A stretch of 64,000 nucleotides of DNA from Steromphala cineraria (taxonomy: Eukaryota > Mollusca > Gastropoda > Trochida > Trochidae), in assembly GCA_916613615.1 (NCBI GenBank), contig OU744720.1, forward strand, positions 67,596,471 to 67,660,470. Reading direction: 5' to 3'. A program made the translations under genes and the position numbers. Within the stretch, counting starts at the first letter, position 1, and every line of letters begins with the position of its first letter. Under the pieces are notes generated by a model. That model had not been told where the DNA came from. It saw nothing but the letters and a program-made list of their open reading frames with translations, and did not search any database. This document shows, in pieces, positions 21,336 through 34,110 of the stretch.

Positions 21336-21959
21336 TAAAAACTGTACCTAGTTAAGCGTGGTTTAACGTAGTTCAGCGTATTAATACTTACGTAAGTGTA
21401 GTTGGACGTATAGGAACCTACTTTAACGTCAATACATTTGTTACAAACCTACTTAAACGTAGTTTAGAAGTTTTGAAAACGTAGGCAGACGTACTTACAC
21501 CTAGTTTCCTGTACTAAAACGTTCTTCAACTTACATGTTACTAGTGTAGTTTACTGTAGTTTAACTTAGTGAAACGTAGTATAACGTACTAGAACGTAAT
21601 TAAACGTAGTAAAACGTACTTCAATACCTAGTAAGCTGTAGTTATTCGGGGACGAGTTGTACTACGTTTAAGTACATTCTTAACTAGGTTCAACTACGAT
21701 GAACTAAGTTCAATTTTTTATGTCACTACGTCGAAGTACATTCAACTACGTTTCATAAAACGTAGTTCAAAAAAGCTAAACTTTGAACATGTTCAAACCT
21801 TAAATCACCAACTACGTTTGTCACAAGTCTATGTCTACGTTTTGAATAAGTATAACCAAGCATAAGTACGGATAACTAGGCTTAAGTACAGTTAACTACG
21901 TTAAGCTACGTTCGGCATCACTACGTTTATAAACGTAAGTGTGACTGGGGCATAAGGGC

Positions 21960-23849
21960 CAAAGAAGACATTGAAACTAAAATCCAAGGGATAATAATGA
22001 TGCTGTTTACTGTAATTGGAAATAGCCAGACTATATTTATACCACTCGAACGTGGCCTTAATCACATGGTAATAAACTCCTAACTGTGCCTTTAATCAAG
22101 TCATGTTTGTTGTATAGGCATCGCTCTTGTGTAACTGACACTGCCTGAGAGTATGAGAGTTCTATAAATAGATCTGAGAGGACGATATCGGCTCTGAACA
22201 TTTTGGGCAATAAATAACAAGTACGCAAGTTTGGACTTCTAATTGATTTGTGTACGCATGATGAATGAAGTTAATTGAGTATTTTAAAAAATGTTAGCGT
22301 ACTTGTACGCAATAGACTTTAATTGAATTGGGTTTTCACAAAATCATTTGCGTAATTTACGCAAGTACGCAGCTTATCTGTAGCTCTGCAGTGAGTGTAG
22401 CGAATACTTCACGTTTCCGTATAGGATGTCTCCTCAATTCAACACCTGCTAGAAATAGAATCGAAGGCATTGAACAGATTTAGTATTGATTTGTGAACTA
22501 ACTATTTAATTGAATAAGAATGAAAACATGTTTTCATAATCCAGAATTACAAATCATTATTTCAGGATAGTTCTTGAATACTGATGTACAGATAATGAAG
22601 AGGAATATATGGACGACAATTTCTTTATTCATGGTATGCGAGTTATGACACATGTTCTTCCGTCATTCTTAAGCAGGGGTTATGGATAGTAAGGTATGAA
22701 CATATATAGGTAATGGTAACATAGCTCAGTAAACAAGTAAATGAAAAGAGTAATAGAACAAAGAAGCCAGTGATGTGTTTTACATATAATTACTTCAGGC
22801 AAGTGATGTAAGAGATAGAACCGTAAATTAATTAAGGAGAAGATCAAATCCGAGGGGATGTAATAACCTTGATCAGGATTAAATAACTGAATTCCTTTGA
22901 TTTTCAAACCTTCTCTTAATTTTTGTAGCGGATAATCTAGTTGATTGGTGATTGGGTGATTGTGCTTTGCCATTAGCATGGAGTAAGCTCTGTAGGCTTT
23001 GGGATGATGAAAAGATAGTATAAATGTCGGTCTGTCGTGTGAGCCATTAGCGGCGTGAGCATTCTAGAAGTTGAAGGTAAAAGGAACAGTATTTCTTTCT
23101 GGGTGGACAACTTCTTTATTGGACATTTGCGACGTGTCGGTATAGGTTCTTATACCGTTTTCAAGCATTTGACGAAACATTGAGGAGTACAGCAATTTAT
23201 ACATTTTAATATGATAAGAGAAAATAAAAACAACAACAATATGATAGGTAACAGTAGCATCACAGGATTATTCATAAAGAAGCAAAGAAAACATTTAGTG
23301 ACCAAAAAGTCATTAACTTGCATAAAATAGATCATTTCCTAAATTGAATACCTCATCATAAATTGTAGAGAATTTAATTAATGTCATTTTCAGCAGATTT
23401 CCAATCAAAATAATAAATATCAGATATTTTCTAAATGTCAGAAGGTTTCTAGAAAGCAATGAAAGTATCAGTTTACGCAGATATTTATCATCAATATGGA
23501 TGTAAACTGTTTGAAACGTATTACTTTTCATTGTACTCTTGGTCTCCGGGCCATATATACCAATAAAATCTGTCCGTCTAAACAGTCAAGTGATAAATCT
23601 GTTTGCAACATTAAGTCTGAAATATCTGTGGTTACTATTATTGGTTGAAGCTGAAGATTTTTAACAACATAATTTGATGTACTTTTGAACATAATAACTG
23701 CATATGGTTATATGAAACAAGTTTCACGAATTGCAGTATAAAGCACATAAGAAGATAAAGACGGGAAGGAAACAAAAGTATATCAATTATTCAATCACAT
23801 ATCAATAGATGTGTTTTGTTAGCAAAAGGGGGAAATTTAATGAAAACTA
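21960..23849. other. AT-rich stretch with block P copy only
   Basis: Apart from block P at 22390 and repeated 'acgcaagtacgc' strings at 22215-22375 I see nothing structured. The 99-codon minus frame at 22680-22979 is a hydrophobic AT-rich translation without start context or homology that I recognise. Confidence 0.45.
22390..22510 (+). repeat. Dispersed repeat block P (copy 2)
   Basis: Matches 11766-11885: 'cacgtttccgtataggatgt', 'ctagaaatagaatcgaag' and 'gaacagat' in order, with about one mismatch in ten by eye. Confidence 0.7.
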
Positions 23850-24290
23850 TATCTTTTCAAGTTCCCTGGTTAATTTAAACGAATTAATTTTCAATTAAAT
23901 GTTATTCGATGAAGTCTCCATGATGTTTTTCCCATTGCTTCCATTACTGACTCGTTGACTTAAGGCTGTGCTAAACAAGTTTTAACATTTCATTTGATAC
24001 TTGAAATTCGAATTCCTGCTTTCAAAGTAATGACATTCTATTAAAACTACTCTATCAAGCCCTTGGGACGTGATTGATCACTAATGCACTTGTAATTGAA
24101 CCTCATCAGCACATGATAATGGAACAAATAATGCTCTGGGTTAAACGGACCTGAAGAACAGCACAATAACAGGCAAAACTCGAGACTACAATATCATACC
24201 TTAAAGGCTGGGTTGTTTGCTCAGATATTGGACATTTTGCCAAATACGAACAAGTAATATTAGTATTCACTTCATTCAGGTGCTTATGAC
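23850..24290 (+). repeat. Dispersed segment Q (copy 1)
   Basis: 'gactcgttgacttaaggctg', 'caaagtaatgacatt' and 'gtgattgatcactaatgcac' recur in order at 33850-34110, at lower identity than A/B. It lies just before segmental copy B. Confidence 0.7.
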
Positions 24291-26535
24291 TGTACAACCA
24301 TGGTTCTAGTATAAAGTATGTTTCTATATTGGTTATACAGGATCATGTCAGAAAATCCGAACTTTCCCTAAGTCTAGATCTCTTTTTTATTTCATTATTT
24401 CCATTGAAATAATTTAATTTGCAATCTTTAAGATGATATTAATATGCCAATCAATCTTCATATTTGACGAGTTTTATCACATTTCAATGTTCAGTTGCGT
24501 AATGTTCATTTTACAAAAATGGTAATGCCGCCATCAAAGTATATTGATCAACATATTGTTGATTTTATTCCGTTTTCAGATATCCAATCGCAATAAACTT
24601 AATTAGTTGATGCCTTTTGAAAGTTTCAGCACATTTTATAATTTCACTGTTAATAGATGATTTAATCATCACAGCCATTCTTAAATGTCACAATAAATGG
24701 GTTTAACTTCGAATAATATATCTTCATTTAAAAAAATCACAGCACTTGATGTTATTAAAGAGTCTTTGACTGTAAAAAAAGAAGAAATCAAATAAATGAG
24801 TGATCTTAACAATGTTTGCCAGAAACTGTTTCTATCATTTTAAATGAGCGTGGCATATATCTCGTCATTCATTATATGATATTGTAAATAACCAGTTCTT
24901 GAATCAGTACTCCTGAATATGGTTGTTCATTAAGATTTTTAAATTTTGGGTTATATGCTATTCTCAGCAGACAACAGCGTGACCTGTCGTTTTATAAAGG
25001 TAAATTTGTATCCAAAAAGGAGATACGTAGAGAAACAGCAGCGGTAATCACTGAGCAGTCGTATTTATATAAGTTTAGAAATAAAGAGCGAATATGCTCT
25101 CTTGTGAGACAAGCTTTCAACTATATTTTATAGAAAACAAATGCAGCGAAGAGCTAAAGGTAACATTTCTTTTTACAATCTTACCAAATCAACGCAACTG
25201 TGGCCTGTACATGTAAAATAATTAATAATAAACAAAACAAACAACACATTTTGTGACATGTGAGTTGTAACCTAGAAACACCACAATCAATACATTTCAA
25301 GAAAACTTTTCAACATTGATTATTATGGTGACTCTGGATGTCATTCTCTCTCCATAATATCAGCTCAAGTCATTATTGTAATATAACCTCTATGTGAACA
25401 TGAAAACGTTTGCACCACGTACCCTTTTTCTGAAAATCAGTGAACATTTCTTGAAGGAAAGTGGATAATTTTTAGTTTGTAACAGCGTCGCCAACAAAGT
25501 AATCAGGCTTTTCCTGTTCTAATCTGCTAAATTTGTCTTATTGAAACAGAGGTTTTATTTACATTTTAAGGGGAGATGGGACCCAGAAATCGAACTCACA
25601 ATTTTACAATTTACGACGACATTTTATTGATGTCAATTTATCAAAAAGTATACTCATTGTATTCATTGAAATATTGGCCTATCCGTACACTGAGGCAAAA
25701 TAACATGACACAACGCCTTTCTAACGGTCATATTATGACATACCGTATGGTGTCATCGACACCTATATTCGCGGTTAATTTAGTATGTTGTTTGTTATTG
25801 AAATAACATTTATGCCTTACATTTGTCTTAAATTGAATTGCCTCATATTATCAACTGATAGCTATGCTGTCATAGTTAGGTAGTGCTGTTGTTAATAATA
25901 ATGTTAAGTTTTTACGGTTTTCCATGTCTTGTATGAAAATGCCCGTAAACTTTGTACATTTTCGACTTTGTCCAGAACCAGAAAGCTGAAATCTCATGTA
26001 CAAACTCCTTGACTAGTAAGGATTATAATTAATAGCTTTGGCAGGCTTAAACCTTGCATCACCTTGACAAGTGAAGATGATATATAGTTTATAGTTTTGG
26101 TGAAGTTGTGGAACATATACTATGCCCTAAAAACTACTTCCTCTCCAGAAGCGCAAGGCTCAAAATGATGCAATCGTTTGTACAGACTTCGTTATTCCAT
26201 TACATCTTGTCTAATCTTCTTGAAATATTTGAGCAATTTCCTTTTCTAATTTATCACCAGTACCTGAAATTGAATCACTTATATGCTTTAATTGAGAAAT
26301 GTGGACCCTTTGGCCCCTACGGAGCACAAGGCCTAAAATGCTTGAATGTTGTGTAGAACCTAGGGATTCAAAATTGTTTTCAAGTGTTGGTGAACTCTTT
26401 GGCCCACAACTAAGAGGGGAAAACACGTTACCCACACCCTAAAACAAAATGAGATATGAATCCAATTAGAAATGAACCCTGTTAAGTCACAGAGTCAATG
26501 GCTCTATTTATAGATTATCTCAGACTGTCTGTCTA

Positions 26536-27155
26536 CATTCTCTCCCCACAGAGGCAGCTCAGTCATACCTGAGTTAGCCTCTGTTTTATTACGGCTAATA
26601 CATGGGATAGAAAAGTAGAAATCTGATAGGAGGCAACCGAAGTTAGTTGTGCAATCAGCGACGCCGTTTCAAAAGTAGTCATTCGCAAATGCTCGGCTAT
26701 TCCCGTGTGGTTCGGCCAAGCTATCGTTGAAATTTATCATCCAGGGGAGATAACTCTTCCTTCTACAAAACATTGCTTTTTACCTTTTCATTAATTTATA
26801 TTTGGTAATATTTAAAAATATAATTTATCATAAAACTAATAACAATTTACATAATTATAAAACAGTATGTTTCCAATGAAAAACCCTATCCATATCTGAT
26901 TTTCAATATTTTCCCTCTCACACTGTTAATGAAAAATAAACCTAAAGGCATGATGCTTTTGCAAGTCACTATACGACCGTTGAGAATTCCCCAAGTCGCG
27001 GATATCCAAAAGGTGTTTTCATTGGCAGCAAATAAGGGAGATATCTCAAGCTACAACTTTTTGCCGCTAGGGCAATCTGCCGGAACCCCAGGATCTTGGC
27101 GTAATAGAACAGAGGCTAACTCATATGACTGAGCTGCCTCTGTGGGGAGAGAATG
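26536..27155. mobile_element. Foldback DNA element, 620 bp, copy B only
   Basis: It has the same termini as the element at 2088 (cattctctccccacagaggc) but a different interior, including 'ggggagataactct', a string common in molluscan repeats. Its 9-bp target duplication gtctgtcta lies at 26527-26535 and 27156-27164. Copy A (around 1985-2010) has a single, uninterrupted version of this site, so the insertion came after the duplication. The inner terminal hairpin keeps the acagaggc/gcctctgt stem but has a different upper stem (ctcag/ctgag). There is no transposase. Confidence 0.88.
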
Positions 27156-27247
27156 GTCTGTCTATGATGTGTGAAGATAGATGATTGACATTGTCATTTG
27201 AAAACATGACAATTGATATCAAAATGTTCCGCATATGACCATGCACG

Positions 27248-27638
27248 CATTCTCTCCCCACAGAGGCAGATCAAGTCATGAAATGTTGATCTCCAACAGA
27301 GGCAGATCAAGTCACAAAATGTTGATACAGCCTCTGTTCTATTACGCTGACTTTTTGGGATGGAATTGGAGATGCCTAATTGGAGGCAATCAAAGTTGGT
27401 TGTGCTTTCAGCGACGCTGTTCTAAAATCATCATTTTGGCTACTGAATCAAGTCAAAAGCATTGTGATATGAAACACCATTTCCATGCGAGAATCGTGGT
27501 CATTTGATTAAGAAATTCATTAGGATTGCGGTGCAATTTTTTTTCCGCATGGGGAAACTGCCTCACGGATTTCGGCGTAACAGAACAGAGGCTGTGTTAA
27601 CATTTCATGGCTTGATCTGCCTCTGTGGGGAGAGAATG
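27248..27638. mobile_element. Foldback DNA element in copy B (same insertion as 2088-2429)
   Basis: This is the orthologous insertion in copy B, flanked by an exact 9-bp duplication ccatgcacg (27239-27247 and 27639-27647). It is longer than the copy A version because the left terminal hairpin segment is partly re-duplicated at about 27288-27325 ('cagaggcagatcaagtcac'). Its presence in both copies means it inserted before the segmental duplication. Confidence 0.85.
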
Positions 27639-30185
27639 CCATGCACGGTGCTTCAGAGAACTGTAAGACACGTTTTTATTTGAGTAATCACCAGTATTTG
27701 TTCTCATCATTCAGATATCTTAGCATTGATTTTCGACGATCTCAATTATGAACATCTTTTCTATAAGCTTGAGAACATATATTGAATCAGATTTGTTTAA
27801 CTAGGGATGTCTACGTCACTTCTTCAGTACAGTTGTGTTAATCAATAAACGTGAATGACATGTCCAAATGTATTTTATAATCAATATTTCACCTAATCCA
27901 ACATAATAATGATCGATCAAATGAACACTGATTGTATCAATTTCATTTCGAACATGATTAAGAACCAAATGGCATGCATCTTATCTATGGAATTGAATTG
28001 ATTTGAATAAGATTGAATTAACAACATAAAAATATGAATTTTGAGAGTTTTTGGTGATCATTTAATCTTTTATGTGACGACAGATAAAGTAATTAGTGAC
28101 TGTTTCTTATTCTTATTTCACTGATTTATCATCTCAAGGGTCAGAAAACACATGTTCGTGCAATTGATAGTTTATGTTGGTATGCGCAAACTATTAACTA
28201 CTGTACTATTTTTGCGATGGGTTTTGGCCATTTGATTTTGACATTTCACATGTAATGCATCTTTTTTAGAGAACAGCCTTAATGTTTGTCTTCAACAAAG
28301 GCTAAAGGTATATGTTTATGCATTTGCAACTTTAAAGGACAGATGTTAATATTTCCTTATATTTATATGTATTGCTTTCTCACGTGACATCGTTTCATTA
28401 ATCCAATACCTTACAGATTATCAATACCTCATCTGATTCCCTTGTAACGGATACCAATGTAAGATAATCACTACCTTATTTTGAAGTGAACTGTATATTT
28501 TGATTGCCATGAAAAGCAGAATACGCCAGACGCCAGTGGAGGACACATTGAACTTGCATCACGGAAGGTTATAGTCGAAAAAATTGGTTCAATTATTCAT
28601 TTTAGAACAGTTAATGACATGCACTAGGGGTGACAATATTTACAACTTTACATGGTATAGTAGGTAACAATAGTACACATTCTTACGTGAACTGATGAAG
28701 TATTATGGAATGGATCGACATTGGTTGCTAAGGTTTAAATTTATGTTTTAATCGAAATTTCAAGTTGCAACCGGCTGAAAGCATACACGTATTTACCAGG
28801 AGTCACTTACCAAATATTCTGAGCACAAAATGAACAAACGAACATGCTACAGCGACATCTGAGATATCTGATTTGTCTTATTCATTTTTGTAAAAATATG
28901 TCAGTTACACTTGTTTTCTTTGTTGACAAGACGTTTTCGTATGTTTCATAAAGTCAGGAAAACACATGGCTTGTGATTAGATACTTATATCCGTTCTTCC
29001 CTTCTAAAGACATTTAAAGGGTTTGCTATTTACTGAATGTGTCATTTGGGAGTCATATGAATAAGCCAACTATCATATGATATTTTGTACATATGTCAAA
29101 TAAGAACTCACAATGTCAATGTCAGAAAGGTTTGTTTTATCCTAAGAATATTAACTTATTGTGGTGCTATTACAAAGTCAATATTGACCAACCTAGTAAT
29201 CTAAATGCAATAAATGGACTTCATTGTGGTAAGGTTTTAAGTTCCATGACTTTATTATCTTAACAATAACCTTATTAAAGATAACTTTAGGTTTTTATGA
29301 AAGACAACCAAGAAATTAAAAATTCAGAAAAACATACTATTAACATGATTTTCGCACCTTCTGCATCCTGCTCCAAGACGTAAGTGTTTTCTACAACAAA
29401 TTGAATAAGATATTCAGACCACACATGTTTCCAAATTATAGCCAGACAACTGCAAATGTCATCTGTTTTCGATTTGTTTACTGTCTACTTACACTTGTAG
29501 ACGACCTTTGCAGCAACCCAGAGGACCTTTTGATAGCCAAGCATTAATATCGACTCCAAATTGAATGTCAATAAGAAAAAATATAGGAAGAAAAATGAGA
29601 TCTCCCGAACTAATGTGACTATGCTTCTACACTTAATTTAGAACTCGCGTCTGCAAATCAGAAGGAATGGAAATACATGAAACCATATAAAAGATCCACC
29701 TAGTTCATTAGGTCTTCAGACGAAAGTCTGCAAGAATCTTAAATACCTATTGTTATTGTCCTAATTATCAATTGTCCACGATTTGTCTTTGCGACTGCTC
29801 AAAAACTAGAGAGAGCTAGACATGCATACGGGCTACAATGAACAAAAGAATCGATCGCGAACAGTTATTTCCTTTTTTGACAGAGATTCAAAAATTGAAA
29901 TTTCAGATTTTGAAAAGTTTAACATGGGCGAATTTCAATATGTAGCTAGAGATTTGCAAATAGTCTCAAAAGATGTGCAATGACCTAAAGCTAAAAAGAA
30001 GTCAACATGACGAATTCGTAGGTTGATCACCAAACAGTTGATCTCAAACGTCTGCAGAATATAAGCATTTTGTTATTTGTCTATCATTACACTACAAGAC
30101 GTTATCAATTAAAGGACACCAAATTCAATCAGATAAACTGTAAGGAACGTTTACAAAGGAATAAAGCATTTTAAAGCATTTAAAC

Positions 30186-30441
30186 TTTTTTTTTCACAGT
30201 TTTCCACTTCGACGACAGCCAGGTGGGGTGGAAAAGTCACCACTGTGGTGGTAATGCATTGCGGTGAAACCTGCGAGCAACTAATGGTATTGCGCTTTAC
30301 TTCAATGTAGCGTTGCACCCAAAACTTACTGGGTGTAGAACAGTTGTCTACTGCAGACACTGTTGCCAGGCCCCTAGCGGGATTAGAGCCACGGCTCTCT
30401 CGATCCGAAGCCGAACGCTCTCACCACTGCGCTATCCCGCC
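30186..30441 (-). mobile_element. tRNA-derived SINE, about 256 bp
   Basis: Read on the minus strand, it starts ggcgggatagcgcagtggtg with an A box (tagcgcagtgg, complement at 30424-30434) and a B-box-like gtggctctaatcc (complement at 30380-30392). A tRNA-unrelated body of about 170 bp follows and it ends in nine A residues (30186-30194 as T). The head keeps the arm layout of a tRNA but the B box lacks the usual GGTTCGA. RNA polymerase III promoter elements and an A tail make it a SINE. It is absent from the matching place in copy A (near 7510). No clear target duplication is visible. Confidence 0.82.
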
Positions 30442-30529
30442 AACACGTATAGTTTAATCATCTCAACAAATTGATATTTTCTATATCAATTCATTTGAAA
30501 CCTCTCATTGTCAACTCTAGAATTACAAT

Positions 30530-32945
30530 AGTATTAACCTGTATCTAACAAATAGATCCAATGTAATGGTTCAAATATAAACAAGCCTTAGTAATCTTAT
30601 CACAAGACAGCACATTAAGGAAAGGCGCAAAATGATATAACACGTGTCTACTTCCGACAGGGACAAACATCCTACATCCAATAAGAATAGCGGAGTCTTT
30701 AACACTGCCATTTACTATGAACATCACCAATATAAGATGATTTTAATTAGATATAAATACAACTATTGAGAACTAAGTTCGACACGGGCATTACTGCAAA
30801 GTAATGAAGCCTAGGGTTTTTACAGTCATTCAAAATATTCGTATTGTAAACATTCATCTTTTAAAGACATGAAAGAAGTGCCAATGATTGAAAACAAGAA
30901 AGGTGTATCAAGTTTGTGAATGAAACATTTGCTTAAACACTGGAAATGTGAACAGTGATTATTGTTTTATCTTTATGTACCAATGGATGTCAACATCTAA
31001 GGTGAAAATGAAAGCATTGTTTCCATGATTTTACCATTCTACTAAAAGGAAAAAAATATCACATGATATTTGCTCTCAAATAACATACTCATAGCTTTCT
31101 TTTATTAGATGCAGTTGTCAAGTTTATACGTAATACAGTTCAAATATGTTCAAAGATTACTCCTCCATTTATCTTACGGACTAGGCAAGTTAATTACCAA
31201 CAAATCGTATTTAGTCAAAGCGTTGTGGAATTCTAGTAGAACTTTTAAATCCTCAATAGTGAATCCCAAGACTTATTTTTATGAAATATAATTTGAAATA
31301 TTTATTTATTCCACAGGTAGAAACTTAACCCAATAGATAATACTCCATAGGCAAAATACAAAATCACGACCATTCAAGTTTGCGGTGTTATCTTCAAATG
31401 TATTGTATGTGTGTCATGTTCTTGAAATGAAGGAAGAAAAGAAATATAGTAAATACCTAGGAAACATACATGTAGTCTTGCAAATTACATCAAGACATAT
31501 CTTATATTGAAAATCATACCTTAATAAAAAAGGTTAAATGTTGAAACAGTTAAATTTTGACATGTGCCTGGCTACATTATTGTGGGGCTACTTAATTAAC
31601 ACCTACTATATTTCTTAAAATTATATTTGGTTTTGATAAGCTACAAAATATCTAATAATCTGATTGAAGTTCATATCTCATCACTGAACTTGCAAATATA
31701 TCCATTTATGCATAATATCTCTTAAATGCTTGATTTTATGGAAAAATTAAGAATACATCTGAAATACGTTTAATATTCGAAATTATGCATCCAATTAATC
31801 TACCTATTAGTTACAATACCTAATAAACACTATCGAATCGAATATATCTTCCTGTCAGCTTATGACAAGGTTTCAAAATTACGTTTGGCGAATTTGCTCG
31901 CGCCACTCGAGCCACATTGTCCGGTTTTCGATCAAAATCAAGACTGTGAATTGCCGTATTTTCGCTCTAATGTACTGATTGACCTATAACTTGTTATTTT
32001 CAGTAACAGTTAGTTTCAACGCTTAGAGATTATATTTCAAAGAATGCAACTTAATCAATGTGTCATCACATACAGAACTATTATTCACCTTGTTGTTTAA
32101 GGAATCCAAGTGATGTTTTTCCCATATGTTGAGCTATAAAGAGAAAACTGATTTAGTTGCCTTTCAACAGCCCCTCGGACGATAATGAAACTAGGTTAAG
32201 TTGTTCGTTAATAGAATATCCATTTGCCAAATCTACGAAATGTAAGACAATATATCTAAATCTTTGAGATTTTCTTTCTTTTCAGTACCATATATGTTAT
32301 AACATAAGCCCTGTGAAAATGAAGATAACAGATAGGGGAATTCACAAATGGTTAATGAATTGATAAACATTTGTGATAAAATTACAATTCTACAAATTAA
32401 AGTGTTCTTTATAATGACCTTTTCAATGCCTGCTATATATCTAAACGGTCGCTGCTCGCGTATTTTAATTTCATTAAGGAATTATTGCAAACAGATTTGA
32501 AAATTCCCTTGTCCTGATTGTTTTTCAGGCAAGAACTTTATGTAAGACGACACGAAATTGTCAAGGTCCCGTGTACATATGTTTATAACACAAATCCTAC
32601 AAAAGATATGTATGTATTCTTGTAACAAAACTTACAAGATTTGCAAGATTCGTTTTTGTGGTGTATACACTTAGCTTATGTCTATGATAAAGAATGAACT
32701 ATTTTTGTAATAAAATGTCAATATATCATCTTCATCTTCATCTTGATACTGTCTTACATGGTCATAATAAATGATCTAATTGTTACGAACAAGAATCATT
32801 CCTAAAATATCAGTTAATCTCCTTTCCATGTGCCATATAAGACAAATGGTGCAACAAGGAAAATGTATATTGTAAGCACGGCTATATGACATGTACACAT
32901 AGAAACTCCACGTGAAATAAGTTTTACCGTGTTGTCATCAATGTT
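30530..32945. other. AT-rich stretch without recognisable gene
   Basis: No repeat, RNA gene or exon that I can support. Only short chance open frames are present. Confidence 0.5.
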
Positions 32946-32946
32946 C

Positions 32947-33005
32947 CATTCTCTCCCAACAAAGGCAGATCAAGTCATAAAATGTTTATTTAGCCTCTGT
33001 TCTAA
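32947..33005 (+). mobile_element. Solo terminal repeat of the foldback element family
   Basis: Starts 'cattctctcccaacaaaggc' and continues through 'tagcctctgttcta', matching one terminal inverted repeat of the elements at 2088 and 26536. No partner terminus is visible nearby, so this is a truncated copy. Confidence 0.65.
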
Positions 33006-33085
33006 ACTAAAAACTCCAGAAGTAGCCTGTTGGAACGAACCAATAATGCGCAGAAGGACGATGATGATTATCATGATGGCAGACT

Positions 33086-33122
33086 AGCGTGAATCATGAA
33101 ACTTCGGTTTCAAATTCACGCT
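33086..33122. other. Short hairpin with TTCG tetraloop
   Basis: agcgtgaat at 33086-33094 pairs with attcacgct at 33114-33122. Inside it, tgaaac pairs with gtttca across the loop ttcg, giving c(TTCG)g at the apex. As RNA this would be an exceptionally stable tetraloop stem with one small internal loop. No gene is seen beside it. Confidence 0.6.
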
Positions 33123-33849
33123 TGACGACGCTTTTATTTTCGACACTTTGTCGATCCATAATGATAACCTTTCTTCCATTTAATATTGAGTAGCAAAAAT
33201 TTGAAACAATGAGTGCCCTTGGATGGTTGAAAGTACCACATTATCTAGCCTTCACTCTTACTTGAATTCTGCTTTAGATATTTTTCTAAATCATGTTCTT
33301 CCAAAATATCCAAATGAGTCTCAAATAAACAAGAGGTATAACATTTTCGATTTTGTGTACTAAAGCCAATCATATAAAAATGACGTTTTGAAAGGAAATA
33401 TCACATTTATATAGTTTAACTTGTTTCTACACTCGATAGAATTTCGCAAAACCCCCATGCGTTTCTTTTTGGGAGAATATAGTACATGGGAAATTAGATG
33501 GTTTACAAGTACCACTGTAGACAATATATCACAATGGTATCATTACAATGACACCAAACAACATTTTTTAGAAGTGTTTCAAATAACAATTAATTATAAA
33601 TTTGTTCAAGGGAAATAAATTTATAACATGACGTAAAAAAAACTTGTTTTAGAAAATAACAATCGAAAGGAAAGTATATGTGCAACAATCATGTATGTAT
33701 GTATGTATATATGTATGATTTCCGTGGTGACTGTGATCTAATTAGGTTGATTATTGTATATCATTGATTTGCGTATGTCTTTGATAATATTTTTATATGC
33801 TTATTAAAATATAACCATTTGCAAAATTAATTCGATATGTTAATTTGAA

Positions 33850-34110
33850 TAAATGTAAAATATATTCGATATTTCCATCCTTAGTGTTCTTCTCATTGCC
33901 CTCATTTACTGAATCATTGACTTCAGGCTGTGATAAACAAGCCCGATGTCGTGAAACGTTTCATTTGATAATTGAAGAATCTCTTTTTACCGCGTTTCAA
34001 GTAATGACATTACCATTTAAACTGCTTAAACAAGTTCTTCTGGTGTGATTGATCTCTCGTGCATTTGAAATAGAACCTCCTTAGCACATAATTAAAGAAA
34101 CACATTATGA
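33850..34110 (+). repeat. Dispersed segment Q (copy 2)
   Basis: Matches 23850-24120 ('gaatcattgacttcaggctg', 'caagtaatgacattacc', 'gtgattgatctctcgtgca'). A segment B-like sequence does not follow it, so this copy is isolated. Confidence 0.7.

Larger units (their letters stand above)
20448..21958 (+). mobile_element. DNA transposon-like element with tacgtt subterminal arrays
   Basis: The near-terminal inverted repeat tcacacttacgtt (20451-20463) has its exact complement at 21932-21944, with weaker matching for another 10 bp inward. The subterminal zones are dense in 'aactacgtt' and 'tttaagtacg' on the left (20455-20800, including four or five head-to-tail 10-mers at 20711-20755) and in the complementary 'aacgtagttt' on the right (21340-21920). 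The middle is ordinary sequence with one intact small gene. The exact ends and target duplication are unclear because the outermost bases differ (gggg against cccc in the aligned ends). A PIF/Harbinger affinity is suggested by the MADF/Myb-like gene but is not proven. Confidence 0.7.
24802..30180. repeat. Segmental duplication, copy B
   Basis: This is the direct copy of 1-5420; its last portion (about 30110-30180) aligns with 7400-7500. Relative to copy A it carries an extra segment at about 25683-25940 and a 620-bp foldback element at 26536-27155 with a 9-bp target duplication. It lacks the TTAA MITE and the 1600-1930 palindrome. About 5 kb of a 64-kb window being duplicated in direct orientation with 19 kb between suggests unequal exchange or a duplicated larger unit. 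No coding signal is conserved between the copies. Confidence 0.9.

Noticed and set aside
22680..22979. 99-codon minus-strand hydrophobic open frame
   Set aside because: Looks membrane-like only because T-rich DNA yields Leu/Ile/Phe; no homology or start context.
30370..30441. Functional tRNA gene
   Set aside because: The B box is not canonical and an unrelated body with an A tail follows; this is a SINE head.
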